Assembly (NCBI GenBank): GCA_947495685.1 | Contig: CANLZY010000012.1 | Location: forward strand, 91,887 to 155,886 | Source of the DNA: an uncultured Tropicimonas sp. | Lineage (GTDB): Bacteria; Pseudomonadota; Alphaproteobacteria; Rhodobacterales; Rhodobacteraceae | Length of the DNA stretch: 64,000 nucleotides | Reading direction: 5' to 3' | Part shown: positions 1-8,553 of the stretch, piece after piece | How the letters are laid out: each line of letters begins with the position of its first letter | Numbering within the stretch: the first letter of the stretch is position 1 | Translations under genes and position numbers: made by a program | Notes under the pieces: model-generated | Database searches by the model: none | Told to the model about the DNA's origin: nothing | What the model saw: only the letters and a program-made list of their open reading frames with translations

Positions 1-1
1 G

Positions 2-544
2 ATCATGCCGCAGAAAAAGAACCCCGATGCCGCCGAGTTGATCCGGGCCAAGATCGGCCGGATCGTCGGGGCCAACGTCGCGCTCCTGACGGTGATGAAG
101 GGGCTGCCTCTGGCCTATTCCAAGGACATGCAGGAAGACAAGGAACAGGTCTTCGACGCCGCCGACACGCTGATTCTGGCGCTGGCGGCCATGACCGGCA
201 TGATCGCGGACATGACGGCGAACCGCGAACAGCTGGAGGCCGCTGCCGCCAGTGGGTTCTCGACCGCGACCGACCTGGCGGACTGGCTGGTGCGGGAACT
301 GGGACTGCCGTTCCGCGACGCGCACCACGTCACCGGCAGCCTCGTCGCGATGGCCGAGGCGCAGGGCTGCGACCTGCCCGACCTGACGCTGGAGCAGATG
401 CAGGGCGTTCATGCCGGAATCACCGCAGGCGTTTTTGAAGTGCTCGGGGTTTACAACTCGGTCGCGAGCCGCACCTCCTACGGTGGAACGGCACCGGAGC
501 GCGTTCGCGAGCAGGTGGCTCTTTGGGGGGACCGGATCGGATGA
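2..544 (+). CDS. argH: argininosuccinate lyase, C-terminal part (5' end outside window)
   Basis: This is the 3' part of the gene; the frame is open from base 2 and the true start lies outside the window. ArgH splits argininosuccinate into arginine and fumarate, the last step of cytoplasmic arginine synthesis. The visible 180 residues begin inside the fumarase/aspartase-superfamily signature (I-M-P-Q-K-K-N-P), which in this family lies on the flexible active-site loop, and continue through the helical C-terminal domain to a normal end. The TGA stop overlaps the start of the next gene (ATGA), so argH and the following lipoprotein gene are probably one transcript. Only the missing N-terminal half limits confidence. 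Confidence 0.95.
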   Translation: MMPQKKNPDAAELIRAKIGRIVGANVALLTVMKGLPLAYSKDMQEDKEQVFDAADTLILALAAMTGMIADMTANREQLEAAAASGFSTATDLADWLVRELGLPFRDAHHVTGSLVAMAEAQGCDLPDLTLEQMQGVHAGITAGVFEVLGVYNSVASRTSYGGTAPERVREQVALWGDRIG

Positions 545-801
545 AGCAGATTGTGACAGGACTGGCCGCCATATCGGTGCTGGGGGCCTGCGCCGATCCT
601 CAGCCCCGGGCCGGCGTGGGGGTGAGCACCAACGGGAATGTCAGCGGTGGCGTTGGGGTAAACTCGACCTCGCCGCGCAATAACAATGTCAACACGACCG
701 TGGCCGTCGGAACAGGCGGCGCAGGTGTCGCGGTTGGCACTGGAAATGTTTCGGTGGGCGTCGGGACCGGCGGGCGCCGGGGATTTGGGATGTGGTTCTG
801 A
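541..801 (+). CDS. small glycine-rich lipoprotein, unknown function
   Basis: Predicted 86-residue lipoprotein. The N-terminus is a short lipoprotein signal peptide ending in the lipobox L-G-A-C, with Cys at residue 17 as the likely acylated residue. The mature part is low-complexity, built of Gly-Val-Gly repeats (V-G-V-G, V-A-V-G-T-G) and Asn-rich stretches, which suggests an extended envelope peptide rather than an enzyme. The ATG at 541 is chosen because it overlaps the argH stop (ATGA) and directly starts the signal peptide. The stop overlaps the start of the next lipoprotein gene. I do not recognise a function. Confidence 0.75.
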   Translation: MKQIVTGLAAISVLGACADPQPRAGVGVSTNGNVSGGVGVNSTSPRNNNVNTTVAVGTGGAGVAVGTGNVSVGVGTGGRRGFGMWF

Positions 802-980
802 TGCGCTGGTTTCTTGCTGTTTGTGTGGCCGCGCTGGTTGCCGGGTGTGGAGTCGACGGAGCGCCCATTCCGCCGGACACCCGGGAGCGGACGTCGACGG
901 GCATCAACATTTCAGGGTCGGTCAAGGCGGGGGTTGCGGGCGGATCTGGCCAACCGACGCGAACAGTCGTCGGTTTCTGA
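801..980 (+). CDS. very small lipoprotein, unknown function
   Basis: A 59-residue predicted lipoprotein with a clear lipobox (L-V-A-G-C, Cys at residue 16) after a hydrophobic signal segment. The mature peptide of about 44 residues is rich in Gly, Thr and Ser and has no domain I recognise. The ATG overlaps the stop of the preceding lipoprotein gene (TGATG), so the two are almost certainly translated from one message downstream of argH. Roseobacter-type genomes often carry a small lipoprotein between argH and lysA (from memory); here there are two in tandem. Confidence 0.7.
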   Translation: MRWFLAVCVAALVAGCGVDGAPIPPDTRERTSTGINISGSVKAGVAGGSGQPTRTVVGF

Positions 981-989
981 AGCCAGAGG

Positions 990-1709
990 TCAGTTGATCG
1001 GGGTATCGTGACCCATCATCATGTCGGCTTCGCTTGAAAGAGCATCGAGGTCGGTTTCGAGTTTGCGGCGGAGCGCCTCCCGCGTGCCGTTATCCATGCG
1101 CTTGGGGATCTTTGCGTCCCAACGACGATACAGCATGCAGCCACGCCCGCCGGGTTTTGGCACCGCCAGACGATCCCATGCGTTGAGGGTTCGATACCGC
1201 TCGACCGAATTGGTGTAGAGCCAGATCGGAGCGCCGGTCAGCCGGGCCCAATCTATCGCTACCGTATTTGCCGTATGTGCCGGTCCGACCGGCCCGTCGA
1301 TGGCAAATCCCATCGAAACACCTTGCCGGTACATTCGGGCGACTTGAAGCGAGGCGCCCGTGTTCGATTTGCGATCCCGCATTGGCAGCGTTTCCAGGCC
1401 AAACTTCTGCATGATGCGCCCGACCATCCGTCCGGGGCGGGCCGCCGATGTGACCACGCAGAACGGCCCCCAGGACGGATCCCAGCCCTTGGGCGCCATC
1501 GTCAACCGACCGTGCCAAAGCACGACAATGACCGGTTGGCCTTGCGTCACCTCGGCCTGCATCTCGTCGCGCCCGTGAAAGGTCCATTCGGTGCGGTCGT
1601 ACAGGCGTCGGATGTGGCGGGCGATCATACGGGTGGCCGCGCCGGTAACCTGCTTGCTGTCCGCGATCGCCTCCAGCCGTTTGCGAACGCGTTTCGAAAT
1701 GGATGCCAT
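990..1709 (-). CDS. lysophospholipid acyltransferase family protein (DUF374 type)
   Basis: Predicted 239-residue membrane-associated acyltransferase. The sequence L-W-H-G-R-L near residue 70 matches the catalytic histidine region of the DUF374 branch of lysophospholipid/lipid A acyltransferases, and the following P-M-R-D-R-K-S and A-I-D-G-P-x-G-P segments are typical of that branch. Such proteins transfer an acyl chain to a lipid at the inner membrane; the acceptor here cannot be told. The ATG at 1709 is preferred over an upstream start because it follows a GGGGAC ribosome site and the extra nine residues are not family-like. It lies between the lipoproteins and lysA on the opposite strand. 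Confidence 0.8.
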   Translation of the reverse strand: MASISKRVRKRLEAIADSKQVTGAATRMIARHIRRLYDRTEWTFHGRDEMQAEVTQGQPVIVVLWHGRLTMAPKGWDPSWGPFCVVTSAARPGRMVGRIMQKFGLETLPMRDRKSNTGASLQVARMYRQGVSMGFAIDGPVGPAHTANTVAIDWARLTGAPIWLYTNSVERYRTLNAWDRLAVPKPGGRGCMLYRRWDAKIPKRMDNGTREALRRKLETDLDALSSEADMMMGHDTPIN

Positions 1710-1988
1710 GTCCCCTGTCCCCCCTGCGGCCGGCACTCAGGGCATTGTGGCAACCGCCCTCAAGTCCCTTAGCTGTCTTACCCCGCGCCGGTTCTTCTAC
1801 AAGCCCCGTGGCCAACGCGTGGCGCAGAGCCTGTCCGATGTGATCGACCGGGCACGGTGGACCACCGCCTGCGATCACACGGATCTGGTGTTCTGGCCGC
1901 GACGACACTCGGGCAACGGGCGGAATTGCGTTGACGCACCGGTCTGATATGACGCGGTTTCCGACCCAAGCGACGAAGGACGCGCCCC

Positions 1989-3254
1989 ATGGATCATTTC
2001 CTCTACCGCAATGGCACGCTCTACGCCGAGGATGTCGCGGTTTCCGAGATCGCCGCCGCGGTCGGCACGCCGTTCTACTGCTATTCCACGGCCACGCTGG
2101 AACGTCATTTCCGGCTGTTCGATTCGGCACTGGACCCGCTGCCGCACCTTGTGTGCTTTGCCATGAAGTCGAACTCCAATCAGGCGATCCTGAAAACCCT
2201 GGCGCGGCTGGGTGCGGGTATGGATGTGGTCTCGGGCGGGGAATATGCGCGCGCCAAGGCGGCGGGTGTGCCGGGGGACCGGATCGTGTTTTCCGGCGTG
2301 GGCAAGACGGCCGTAGAAATGCGGACGGCGCTGGAGGGGGGCATCCGCCAGTTCAACTTGGAGAGCGAACCCGAGATGGAGCTGCTGAGCGCCATCGCGG
2401 TATCGATGGGCGTGGTGGCCCCGGTCACGCTGAGGGTCAATCCGGATGTCGATGCGCGCACCCATGCAAAGATCGCCACGGGAAAATCAGAGAACAAGTT
2501 CGGCATCCCGATCGCACGGGCGCGCGATGTCTATGCCCGCGCCGCCGGCCTGCCGGGGTTGGAGGTGATCGGGATCGACGTTCACATCGGCTCGCAACTG
2601 ACCGACCTGGAGCCGTTCGAGCAGGCCTATCTCAAGGTGGCCGACCTGACGGCGGTTCTGCGGGCGGATGGCCACGACATCCGGCGGCTCGACCTTGGTG
2701 GAGGTCTTGGCATTCCCTACACTCGCAGCAACATCGCGCCGCCGTTGCCGAGCGACTATGGCGACCTGATCAAGCGGACGGTTGGGGACCTGGGCTGCGA
2801 AGTGGAGATCGAGCCCGGACGGCTGATTTCCGGCAACGCCGGGATAATGGTCAGCGCAGTGATCTATGTGAAGAATGGCGAGGGCCGGGATTTCCTGATC
2901 CTGGATGGCGCGATGAACGACTTGATTCGCCCGTCCATGTACGACGCCCATCACGATATCGTGCCCGTGCAGGAGCCTGCCGCCGGTGCCGAACAGGCCC
3001 CCGTCGACATCGTCGGCCCTGTTTGTGAAAGTGGCGATACCTTTGCAAAACAACGCAATATGCCGCCGCTGGCTTCGGGCGACCTGGTGGCGTTTCGCTC
3101 GGCCGGGGCCTATGGCGCGGTGATGTCCTCGGAATACAACACGCGTCCGCTGATTCCGGAGGTTCTGGTCAACGGGGATCAATTCGCCGTCATCCGGTCA
3201 CGTCCGACCTTTGACGAAATGATCGCGCGCGATAACATTCCCGAGTGGCTTTAG
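1989..3254 (+). CDS. lysA: diaminopimelate decarboxylase
   Basis: This 421-residue PLP enzyme decarboxylates meso-diaminopimelate to L-lysine, the last step of lysine biosynthesis. Visible family features are the PLP lysine segment C-F-A-M-K-S-N-S-N near residue 60, the H-I-G-S-Q motif near residue 200, the glycine-rich L-D-L-G-G-G-L-G phosphate-binding stretch, E-P-G-R-L near residue 280, and the late motifs C-E-S-G-D and A-G-A-Y-G. The length is normal for the family. The gene lies 49 bp upstream of the TIGR02302-like gene on the same strand, and the pair is probably co-transcribed. Confidence 0.97.
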   Translation: MDHFLYRNGTLYAEDVAVSEIAAAVGTPFYCYSTATLERHFRLFDSALDPLPHLVCFAMKSNSNQAILKTLARLGAGMDVVSGGEYARAKAAGVPGDRIVFSGVGKTAVEMRTALEGGIRQFNLESEPEMELLSAIAVSMGVVAPVTLRVNPDVDARTHAKIATGKSENKFGIPIARARDVYARAAGLPGLEVIGIDVHIGSQLTDLEPFEQAYLKVADLTAVLRADGHDIRRLDLGGGLGIPYTRSNIAPPLPSDYGDLIKRTVGDLGCEVEIEPGRLISGNAGIMVSAVIYVKNGEGRDFLILDGAMNDLIRPSMYDAHHDIVPVQEPAAGAEQAPVDIVGPVCESGDTFAKQRNMPPLASGDLVAFRSAGAYGAVMSSEYNTRPLIPEVLVNGDQFAVIRSRPTFDEMIARDNIPEWL

Positions 3255-3303
3255 TAACATCGCCACCCGCGGCTCGGGTGTTCGGGCTGTCGAAAGGAGC
3301 GAG

Positions 3304-5904
3304 ATGACCCCAGAGGCAGCCTCCGCGCATGCCATGAGTCGGCTGCGTCGCCCGTTGCGCCTGACCCGCCTGGGAATGGTGGCGGAACGTCTGACCCGTT
3401 GTTTCTGGCCTGTTTGGTCGATCCTGTTTGCCGTCATTTCCGGTCTGTTCCTTGGCCTTCACGAGACCGCGCCGGTCGAGGTCGTCTGGATTGGTGGTGT
3501 GATCGCCGCCACCGCTCTGGTCTGGTTTGCTGTTGCGGGGGTGCGTCGGTTCCACTGGCCCACACGGTCCGAGGCTTTGGAGCGGTTGGATTCGACCCTG
3601 CCGGGGCGACCGATCCAGGCGTTGAACGACCAGCAGGCGATCGGCGCGGGCGATGCCGCTTCGGCTGCGGTGTGGGCGGCCCATTTGGACCGAATGGCGC
3701 AACGCGCCGCACAGGCGCGTCGCGTTGCGCCGGATCTGTCGCTGACCCGGCGCGATCCCTATGCCCTGCGCTATGTCGCGGCGACTGCCCTTGGCGTGGC
3801 GTTGCTGTTCGGGTCGATCTGGCAGGCGGCAACAGTGGTACAGACTGTTGCGCCCGGCGACGACGCGCTGGCGGTTTCAGGCGTGTCCTGGGAGGGGTGG
3901 GTGGAGCCGCCGGCCTATACTGGCAAGCCGAGTCTCTATCTGAACGACATACCGGCAGGTGCGCTGCTGGCGCCCAAGGGCAGCCGCGTGACGCTGCGCC
4001 TGTACGGCGAGGTTGGCGCGCTGAGTGTCGACGAGACCGTTTCAGGGCGTCTGGGAGAGACCATCGAACCCGCGTCCGCAGCCAATCAGGGTTTCGAGAT
4101 CGTTCAGGACGGCCGGTTGGCCATTATGGGCCCCGGCGGGCGGGAATGGGCCGTGTCGGTGAGTGCCGACCTGCCGCCTCAGGTCAGTCTTGAGGGAAAT
4201 GTCGAACGCGAGGCAAGCGGCCGGATGAGCCAGGCCTTTCGGGCGCAGGACGATTTTGGGGTTGTCGGCGGCAGTGCTGTGATCGCGCTGGACCTGCAGG
4301 CATTGGAACGGCGCCATGGGTTGGCCGCCGACCCGGATCCGCGCCCGTCGATCGAGGCTGACCTGCCAATGACAATCAGTGGCGACCGGGCGGACTTTGT
4401 TGAAACACTGGTCGAGGACTTTTCCAAGCATCCCTGGGTGGGATTGCCGGTCACCCTGACGCTGTCGGTCGCGGATGCGTCGGGGCAGGCGGGCTCATCC
4501 GTGCCGATGGAGATGGCGTTGCCGGGCCGGCGATTCTTTGACCCGCTGGCCGCTGCGTTGATCGAGCAGCGCCGGGACCTGCTCTGGGCGCGGGGCAACG
4601 GCACCCGCGTGGCGAAAATCATTCGGGCGGTCACCCACCGGCCCGACGAAATCATTCGCGACGGCGCGACCTTCCTGCCATTGCGTGTGGCGCTGCGGCG
4701 GCTGGAGGCGGACATCGCCTCGTCGGCGGGGTTGTCCGCAGCCGTGCAGGAAGAGGTCGCCGAGGCGCTGTGGACGATTGCCGTCAAGATCGAAGAGGGC
4801 GATCTGTCGAATGCGATGGAACGATTGCGGCGTGCGCAGGACCGCCTGTCGGAGGCGATCCGCAATGGAGCGACGGACGAAGAGATCGCCCAGTTGATGG
4901 ACGAACTGCGTGAGGCGATGCAGGACTACATGCGCCAACTGGCCCAGCAGCAGGACCCCAACCAGCAGCAACAGCAGGCGGAAAACACACAGACGATCAC
5001 CGGCGACCAGTTGCAACAGCTTCTGGACCGGTTGCAGCAATTGATGGAAGAGGGCCGGACCGCCGAGGCCCAGCAGTTGCTGGAGCAATTGCGTCAGATG
5101 ATGGAGAACATGCAGGTTGCGCAGGGCCAGCAGGGTCAGGGTCAACAGAGCCCCGGCGAGCAAGCCATGCAGGACCTGGCAGAGACCCTGCGGGATCAGC
5201 AGGGGTTGTCTGACGAGGCCTTCCGCGACCTGCAGGAACAGTTCAACCCTGACAGCGGCTCGCAGCAAGGTCAGAGCAGCCAGAGCCAAGGCAACGAAGA
5301 TGGCGACGGGCAGGGGCAAAACAACGAGGGACAGGGCGAGCAAGGCTCCGAGGGTCAGGACGGCCAGGGCCAGGACGGCCAGCGGCCGGGGCAACAGGGA
5401 CAACCGAGCGCGAGCGATCTGGCGGATCGTCAAGAGGCCCTGCGCCGACGGCTGGACGGATTGCGCCAGAACCTTCCGGGCGCCGGCAGCGAAGCCGGCG
5501 ATGCCGCACGCGAGGCCCTGCGCGAAGGTGGTACGGCGATGGGACGGGCCGAAGACGCACTGGAGGGTGACAACCTTGCAGAGGCCATCGATCAGCAATC
5601 GCGGGCCATGGAGGCGATCCGAGAGGGGATGCGAAACCTCGGAGAGGCGCTGGCGGAACAGCAACAGCAGCAGGGCGGGCAAGGCCAGCAGATGGGTCAG
5701 GCCGAAAGGAACGGACAACGGGACCCGCTGGGACGCGAGGCCGGAAACTCTGGCAGTTTCGGCAGCGAGGACAACCTGTTGCAGGGCGACGACATCTATC
5801 GCCGGGCCCGGGACCTGCTCGATGAAATTCGCCGCCGCTCAAGTGATCGCGAACGCCCCGAAGTGGAACTGGACTATCTGCGGCGATTGCTGGACCGGTT
5901 CTGA
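3304..5904 (+). CDS. TIGR02302/DUF4175-like membrane protein with Gln-rich coiled C-terminus
   Basis: This 866-residue protein has two membrane segments near the N-terminus (about residues 35-75), a third around residues 155-175, a periplasmic beta-rich domain to about residue 450, then a long helical, Gln/Glu/Gly-rich tail (about residues 530-830) with runs such as Q-Q-Q-Q-Q and E-Q-L-R-Q-M-M-E-N-M. This layout matches the alphaproteobacterial TIGR02302 family that often follows lysA. The function is not established; the tail looks like an extended coiled coil broken by low-complexity linkers. The start has a strong GGAG site. The composition is biased, but the frame is intact throughout. 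Confidence 0.85.
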   Translation: MTPEAASAHAMSRLRRPLRLTRLGMVAERLTRCFWPVWSILFAVISGLFLGLHETAPVEVVWIGGVIAATALVWFAVAGVRRFHWPTRSEALERLDSTLPGRPIQALNDQQAIGAGDAASAAVWAAHLDRMAQRAAQARRVAPDLSLTRRDPYALRYVAATALGVALLFGSIWQAATVVQTVAPGDDALAVSGVSWEGWVEPPAYTGKPSLYLNDIPAGALLAPKGSRVTLRLYGEVGALSVDETVSGRLGETIEPASAANQGFEIVQDGRLAIMGPGGREWAVSVSADLPPQVSLEGNVEREASGRMSQAFRAQDDFGVVGGSAVIALDLQALERRHGLAADPDPRPSIEADLPMTISGDRADFVETLVEDFSKHPWVGLPVTLTLSVADASGQAGSSVPMEMALPGRRFFDPLAAALIEQRRDLLWARGNGTRVAKIIRAVTHRPDEIIRDGATFLPLRVALRRLEADIASSAGLSAAVQEEVAEALWTIAVKIEEGDLSNAMERLRRAQDRLSEAIRNGATDEEIAQLMDELREAMQDYMRQLAQQQDPNQQQQQAENTQTITGDQLQQLLDRLQQLMEEGRTAEAQQLLEQLRQMMENMQVAQGQQGQGQQSPGEQAMQDLAETLRDQQGLSDEAFRDLQEQFNPDSGSQQGQSSQSQGNEDGDGQGQNNEGQGEQGSEGQDGQGQDGQRPGQQGQPSASDLADRQEALRRRLDGLRQNLPGAGSEAGDAAREALREGGTAMGRAEDALEGDNLAEAIDQQSRAMEAIREGMRNLGEALAEQQQQQGGQGQQMGQAERNGQRDPLGREAGNSGSFGSEDNLLQGDDIYRRARDLLDEIRRRSSDRERPEVELDYLRRLLDRF

Positions 5905-5907
5905 GGC

Positions 5908-6000
5908 GCTCCCGCCCGTCGCAGCCCCATACCGGATGGGACCGCTCCCGTTGGGCCGGGCACCTGCGGTGCGCCGGTGCCCGATAAGCGGGGTTGCCCA
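5908..6000. repeat. dispersed intergenic hairpin repeat, copy A
   Basis: This noncoding stretch lies between two convergent genes. It contains CTCCCGCCCGTCG (5909-5921), CTCCCGTTGGGCCG (5945-5958), and the hairpin GCACC-TGC-GGTGC inside GCACCTGCGGTGCGCC (5960-5975). The same ordered blocks recur at 11928 and 37846 and in part at 21822, always outside genes. It resembles a REP/BIME-type element and may act as a transcription terminator or mRNA stabiliser for the convergent genes; that role is inferred. Confidence 0.6.
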
Positions 6001-6076
6001 GGCTGTGTGACCTCTTTCGGGGAAATTGTCGGTCCTCAGTGCATGGACCCCGCTGGTATCGCCCATGCTCATTGGG

Positions 6077-6805
6077 TCATGGCGTCGGCGGCACAAACCC
6101 TGCGTCGGTCATCAGACGGTTGGAGACTGTTTCGATCTGTACTTCCAGCTCGGCCATAAAGGGCCGCGCATCCTGACCGGGCGCAATGGTCGGCAAAAAT
6201 TCCACCACGGCCAGCCCGGGCTTTCGCAGCACGCCGAACCTCGGCCAGAACACCCCGACATTCGTGGCCGCCGGAACACAGCCTTGCCCCAGTTGCTGGT
6301 ACAGGACGCCGGTTCCGATCTTGTAGGGGCGGATTGCTTCCGGTGCGACGCGGGTTCCCTGCGGATAGATGATCAGCTGCCCGGGAACAGACCGCCCGGC
6401 TTCGACCCGCGATTTCATGCTTTCGATTGCTTGGGCGCGCTTGCCCCGGTCCACCGGAACGCAGCCGATCCAATGCGCATACCATCCGACGATCGGCACC
6501 CACTTGAGCTCGGCTTTCATGATGAACTTTGGCCGGGGCACCACCGACACGATCATGATGATGTCAAAGAACGACTGGTGCTTGGACGCAATCAGGCATT
6601 CGTCGGTCGGGATCTGGCCGCGGATCTCGGATTTCAGGCCGACCATCCAACTGGCGGTCCAGCGGACCCACCGGCAATAGGTTCGGCAGGCCGTATAGGC
6701 GGTGGGGCGGTGAAACAGGACGATGGGCGTGAAGAACGCCGCCATCAGCGCCATCATGACGTACATCTGGATGTTGAACAGCAGCGAACGCAGGTATTGC
6801 AGCAT
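6077..6805 (-). CDS. plsC: 1-acyl-sn-glycerol-3-phosphate acyltransferase
   Basis: Predicted 242-residue inner-membrane acyltransferase that would convert lysophosphatidate to phosphatidate in phospholipid synthesis. It has a hydrophobic N-terminal segment (residues 10-30), the catalytic H-x4-D motif as H-Q-S-F-F-D near residue 77, and the substrate-binding Y-P-Q-G-T-R motif near residue 152 (usual form F-P-E-G-T-R). The start codon lies 1 bp from the ftsX stop, so it is the distal gene of an ftsE-ftsX-plsC operon. A broader lysophospholipid acyltransferase specificity cannot be excluded. Confidence 0.88.
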   Translation of the reverse strand: MLQYLRSLLFNIQMYVMMALMAAFFTPIVLFHRPTAYTACRTYCRWVRWTASWMVGLKSEIRGQIPTDECLIASKHQSFFDIIMIVSVVPRPKFIMKAELKWVPIVGWYAHWIGCVPVDRGKRAQAIESMKSRVEAGRSVPGQLIIYPQGTRVAPEAIRPYKIGTGVLYQQLGQGCVPAATNVGVFWPRFGVLRKPGLAVVEFLPTIAPGQDARPFMAELEVQIETVSNRLMTDAGFVPPTP

Positions 6806-6806
6806 G

Positions 6807-7709
6807 TCAGGTCGTCTCTCGCAATTGCCGGAAGGCGGCGAAACGGGTGGCGGCAAAGGCAACGATGCTTGCGACCGGCGGAATGATCAACGGGAGCAGC
6901 CAGCCGACGCCTGAGAACCCGAGCCCGGTGAGGAAGCCGCCAGCAGCGTCTGCCCGGGGCAGAAGCGCAATCGCCAACACGCCCAGGGCCGTGCCGACCA
7001 GCGCCCCGGTGAAGGCGCGCAGGGTGTAGCGGCGGACGAACGCCCGGGCGATATAGGTGTCGAGTGCCCCGATCAGTCGCAAGGCGGCGATGACCTTGGC
7101 GTTGGCCGCAAGGGAGGCCTGGGCGGAGAGGGTGATCATGGCCGCCGTCGCCGCCGAGATCAGCGCCAGCGAGATCAGCCCGAGGGTCCGCAACCGCTCC
7201 GCCGCCCGGACCAATGGCCGCCGCCAGCGGGTGTGATCGTCGTACAGGGCACCGGGGGCTTCGCCGGCCAGCCGCGCGCGCAAACCGTCGGCATCGACGC
7301 CGTCTACGGTCTCGATCACTTCGATCAGTTCGGGGATCTGGAGCCGGTCCAGCGGCAGGTCGGGCCCGAACCAGGGCTCCAGCAGGTCCAGGCGTTCCTC
7401 GCGGGTCAGTGGGCGAGCGGTAGCGATGCCGGGGGTGGTCTGCAAGACAGCCATGGCGTTGTCGAGCTGTTGCTGCATCTGGCCAGCCGGAGCTGAAATT
7501 CGCACCGTGGCCGTGCGCGCGAGGGCCTCGGACCAACGGGTCGCCAACCGGTCGGTCGCCAACGATAGCGCCAGCGCAAAGACCGCCAGGAAAGCCATCG
7601 CCGCCGCGGTGAAAACTGTCAGCCGTGCCGTGTATCCGGTGGGTGGGACCACGCGGTCAGCACCGGAGTTGCCGGTCATCGCCGCGCCCAGGCGCGCTAG
7701 CCAGGTCAC
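6807..7709 (-). CDS. ftsX: cell division protein FtsX
   Basis: This 300-residue membrane subunit of the FtsEX complex links the divisome to peptidoglycan hydrolase control. It has a cytoplasmic N-terminus, one membrane segment near residues 30-52, a periplasmic domain to about residue 170, and three C-terminal membrane segments, the usual FtsX topology. The GTG start overlaps the ftsE stop (GTGA), showing tight coupling with the ATPase subunit. The sequence is divergent, as is common in alphaproteobacteria, so identification rests on topology plus neighbourhood. Confidence 0.9.
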   Translation of the reverse strand: MTWLARLGAAMTGNSGADRVVPPTGYTARLTVFTAAAMAFLAVFALALSLATDRLATRWSEALARTATVRISAPAGQMQQQLDNAMAVLQTTPGIATARPLTREERLDLLEPWFGPDLPLDRLQIPELIEVIETVDGVDADGLRARLAGEAPGALYDDHTRWRRPLVRAAERLRTLGLISLALISAATAAMITLSAQASLAANAKVIAALRLIGALDTYIARAFVRRYTLRAFTGALVGTALGVLAIALLPRADAAGGFLTGLGFSGVGWLLPLIIPPVASIVAFAATRFAAFRQLRETT

Positions 7710-8383
7710 AGGTCGGCTCCGGCATGGATCAGCGTTCGGTTGGCGATTCGCAGAACGCGGGTCTGAACCTGGGATTTGGCGGCGCGGATAAGGTTCAGGT
7801 CGTGGGTCGCCACAAGAATCGTCTTGCCCATGCGGTTCAGTTCAACAAGCAGCTGGAGCAGCCGCAGGGACATTTCCCAATCAACGTTTCCGGTCGGCTC
7901 GTCGGCCAGCAGGATTTCCGGATCCATTATGACCGCCCGCGCCAGTGCGGCGCGTTGCCGCTCGCCACCTGACAATTGCGGCGGCAGGGCCGTGGCCCGT
8001 TTGCTCAGGCCGACCCAAGTCATCAACTCGTGCAGGTTGCTGGCCTCGGCAGTTTCGTCACGCCCCGAGACCGTCAGTGGCAAGGCGAGGTTTTCTTCCA
8101 GCGGCAGGTGGTCCAGAAACTGGCAGTCCTGGTGCACGACCCCGATGCGGCGTCGGGTGCGGGCAATGTCGTCGCGCCCGAGGCCGGTGACATCCCGACC
8201 AAAGATCGACATCTGGCCCGCGGTCGGCAACAGCTCCATGTAGCACAATTTGAGCAACGTCGATTTTCCGGCGCCCGAGGGCCCGGTTAGAAAGTGGAAC
8301 GATCCCGGTGCAAGGTGCAGCGAGATATCCGAAAGTAGTGCGTCATTGCCGTAAGAATAGGCAACCTGGCTCAAATCGATCAC
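7706..8383 (-). CDS. ftsE: cell division ATP-binding protein FtsE
   Basis: This 225-residue ABC ATPase partners with FtsX at the division site. Walker A is G-P-S-G-A-G-K-S-T, the signature is L-S-G-G-E-R-Q-R, and Walker B is I-L-L-A-D-E-P-T-G-N-V-D, all intact. The GTG at 8383 is chosen because it starts directly at the conserved I-D-L-S-Q-V-A-Y-S-Y strand and has a GGGAAA site upstream; a TTG at 8440 would add 19 residues unlike the family. The gene begins an ftsE-ftsX-plsC operon transcribed away from the zinc-ribbon gene at 8554. Confidence 0.93.
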   Translation of the reverse strand: MIDLSQVAYSYGNDALLSDISLHLAPGSFHFLTGPSGAGKSTLLKLCYMELLPTAGQMSIFGRDVTGLGRDDIARTRRRIGVVHQDCQFLDHLPLEENLALPLTVSGRDETAEASNLHELMTWVGLSKRATALPPQLSGGERQRAALARAVIMDPEILLADEPTGNVDWEMSLRLLQLLVELNRMGKTILVATHDLNLIRAAKSQVQTRVLRIANRTLIHAGADL

Positions 8384-8473
8384 GTGCGTGGTTTCCCTGC
8401 CATTCGAATCTGTTCTGCCCGAGGCCGGGGCAGGTTTCAACGGTCCCTTACGTCGGGGAGGTGCGCATTTCCT

Positions 8474-8501
8474 TTGAGTTCTCGTGAAGCACTGCTACAC
8501 A
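8474..8501 (+). promoter_or_regulatory. candidate sigma-70 type promoter for the zinc-ribbon gene
   Basis: TTGAGT at 8474-8479 is separated by 16 bp from TACACA at 8496-8501, about 50 bp ahead of the ATG at 8554. This lies in the short divergent region between ftsE and the zinc-ribbon gene. Evidence is motif spacing only. Confidence 0.35.
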
Positions 8502-8553
8502 AAGAAAAAACAGTGGAGCAGTCGGTCCGAAGAGGCCGGTGTCGAGAGGGGAC

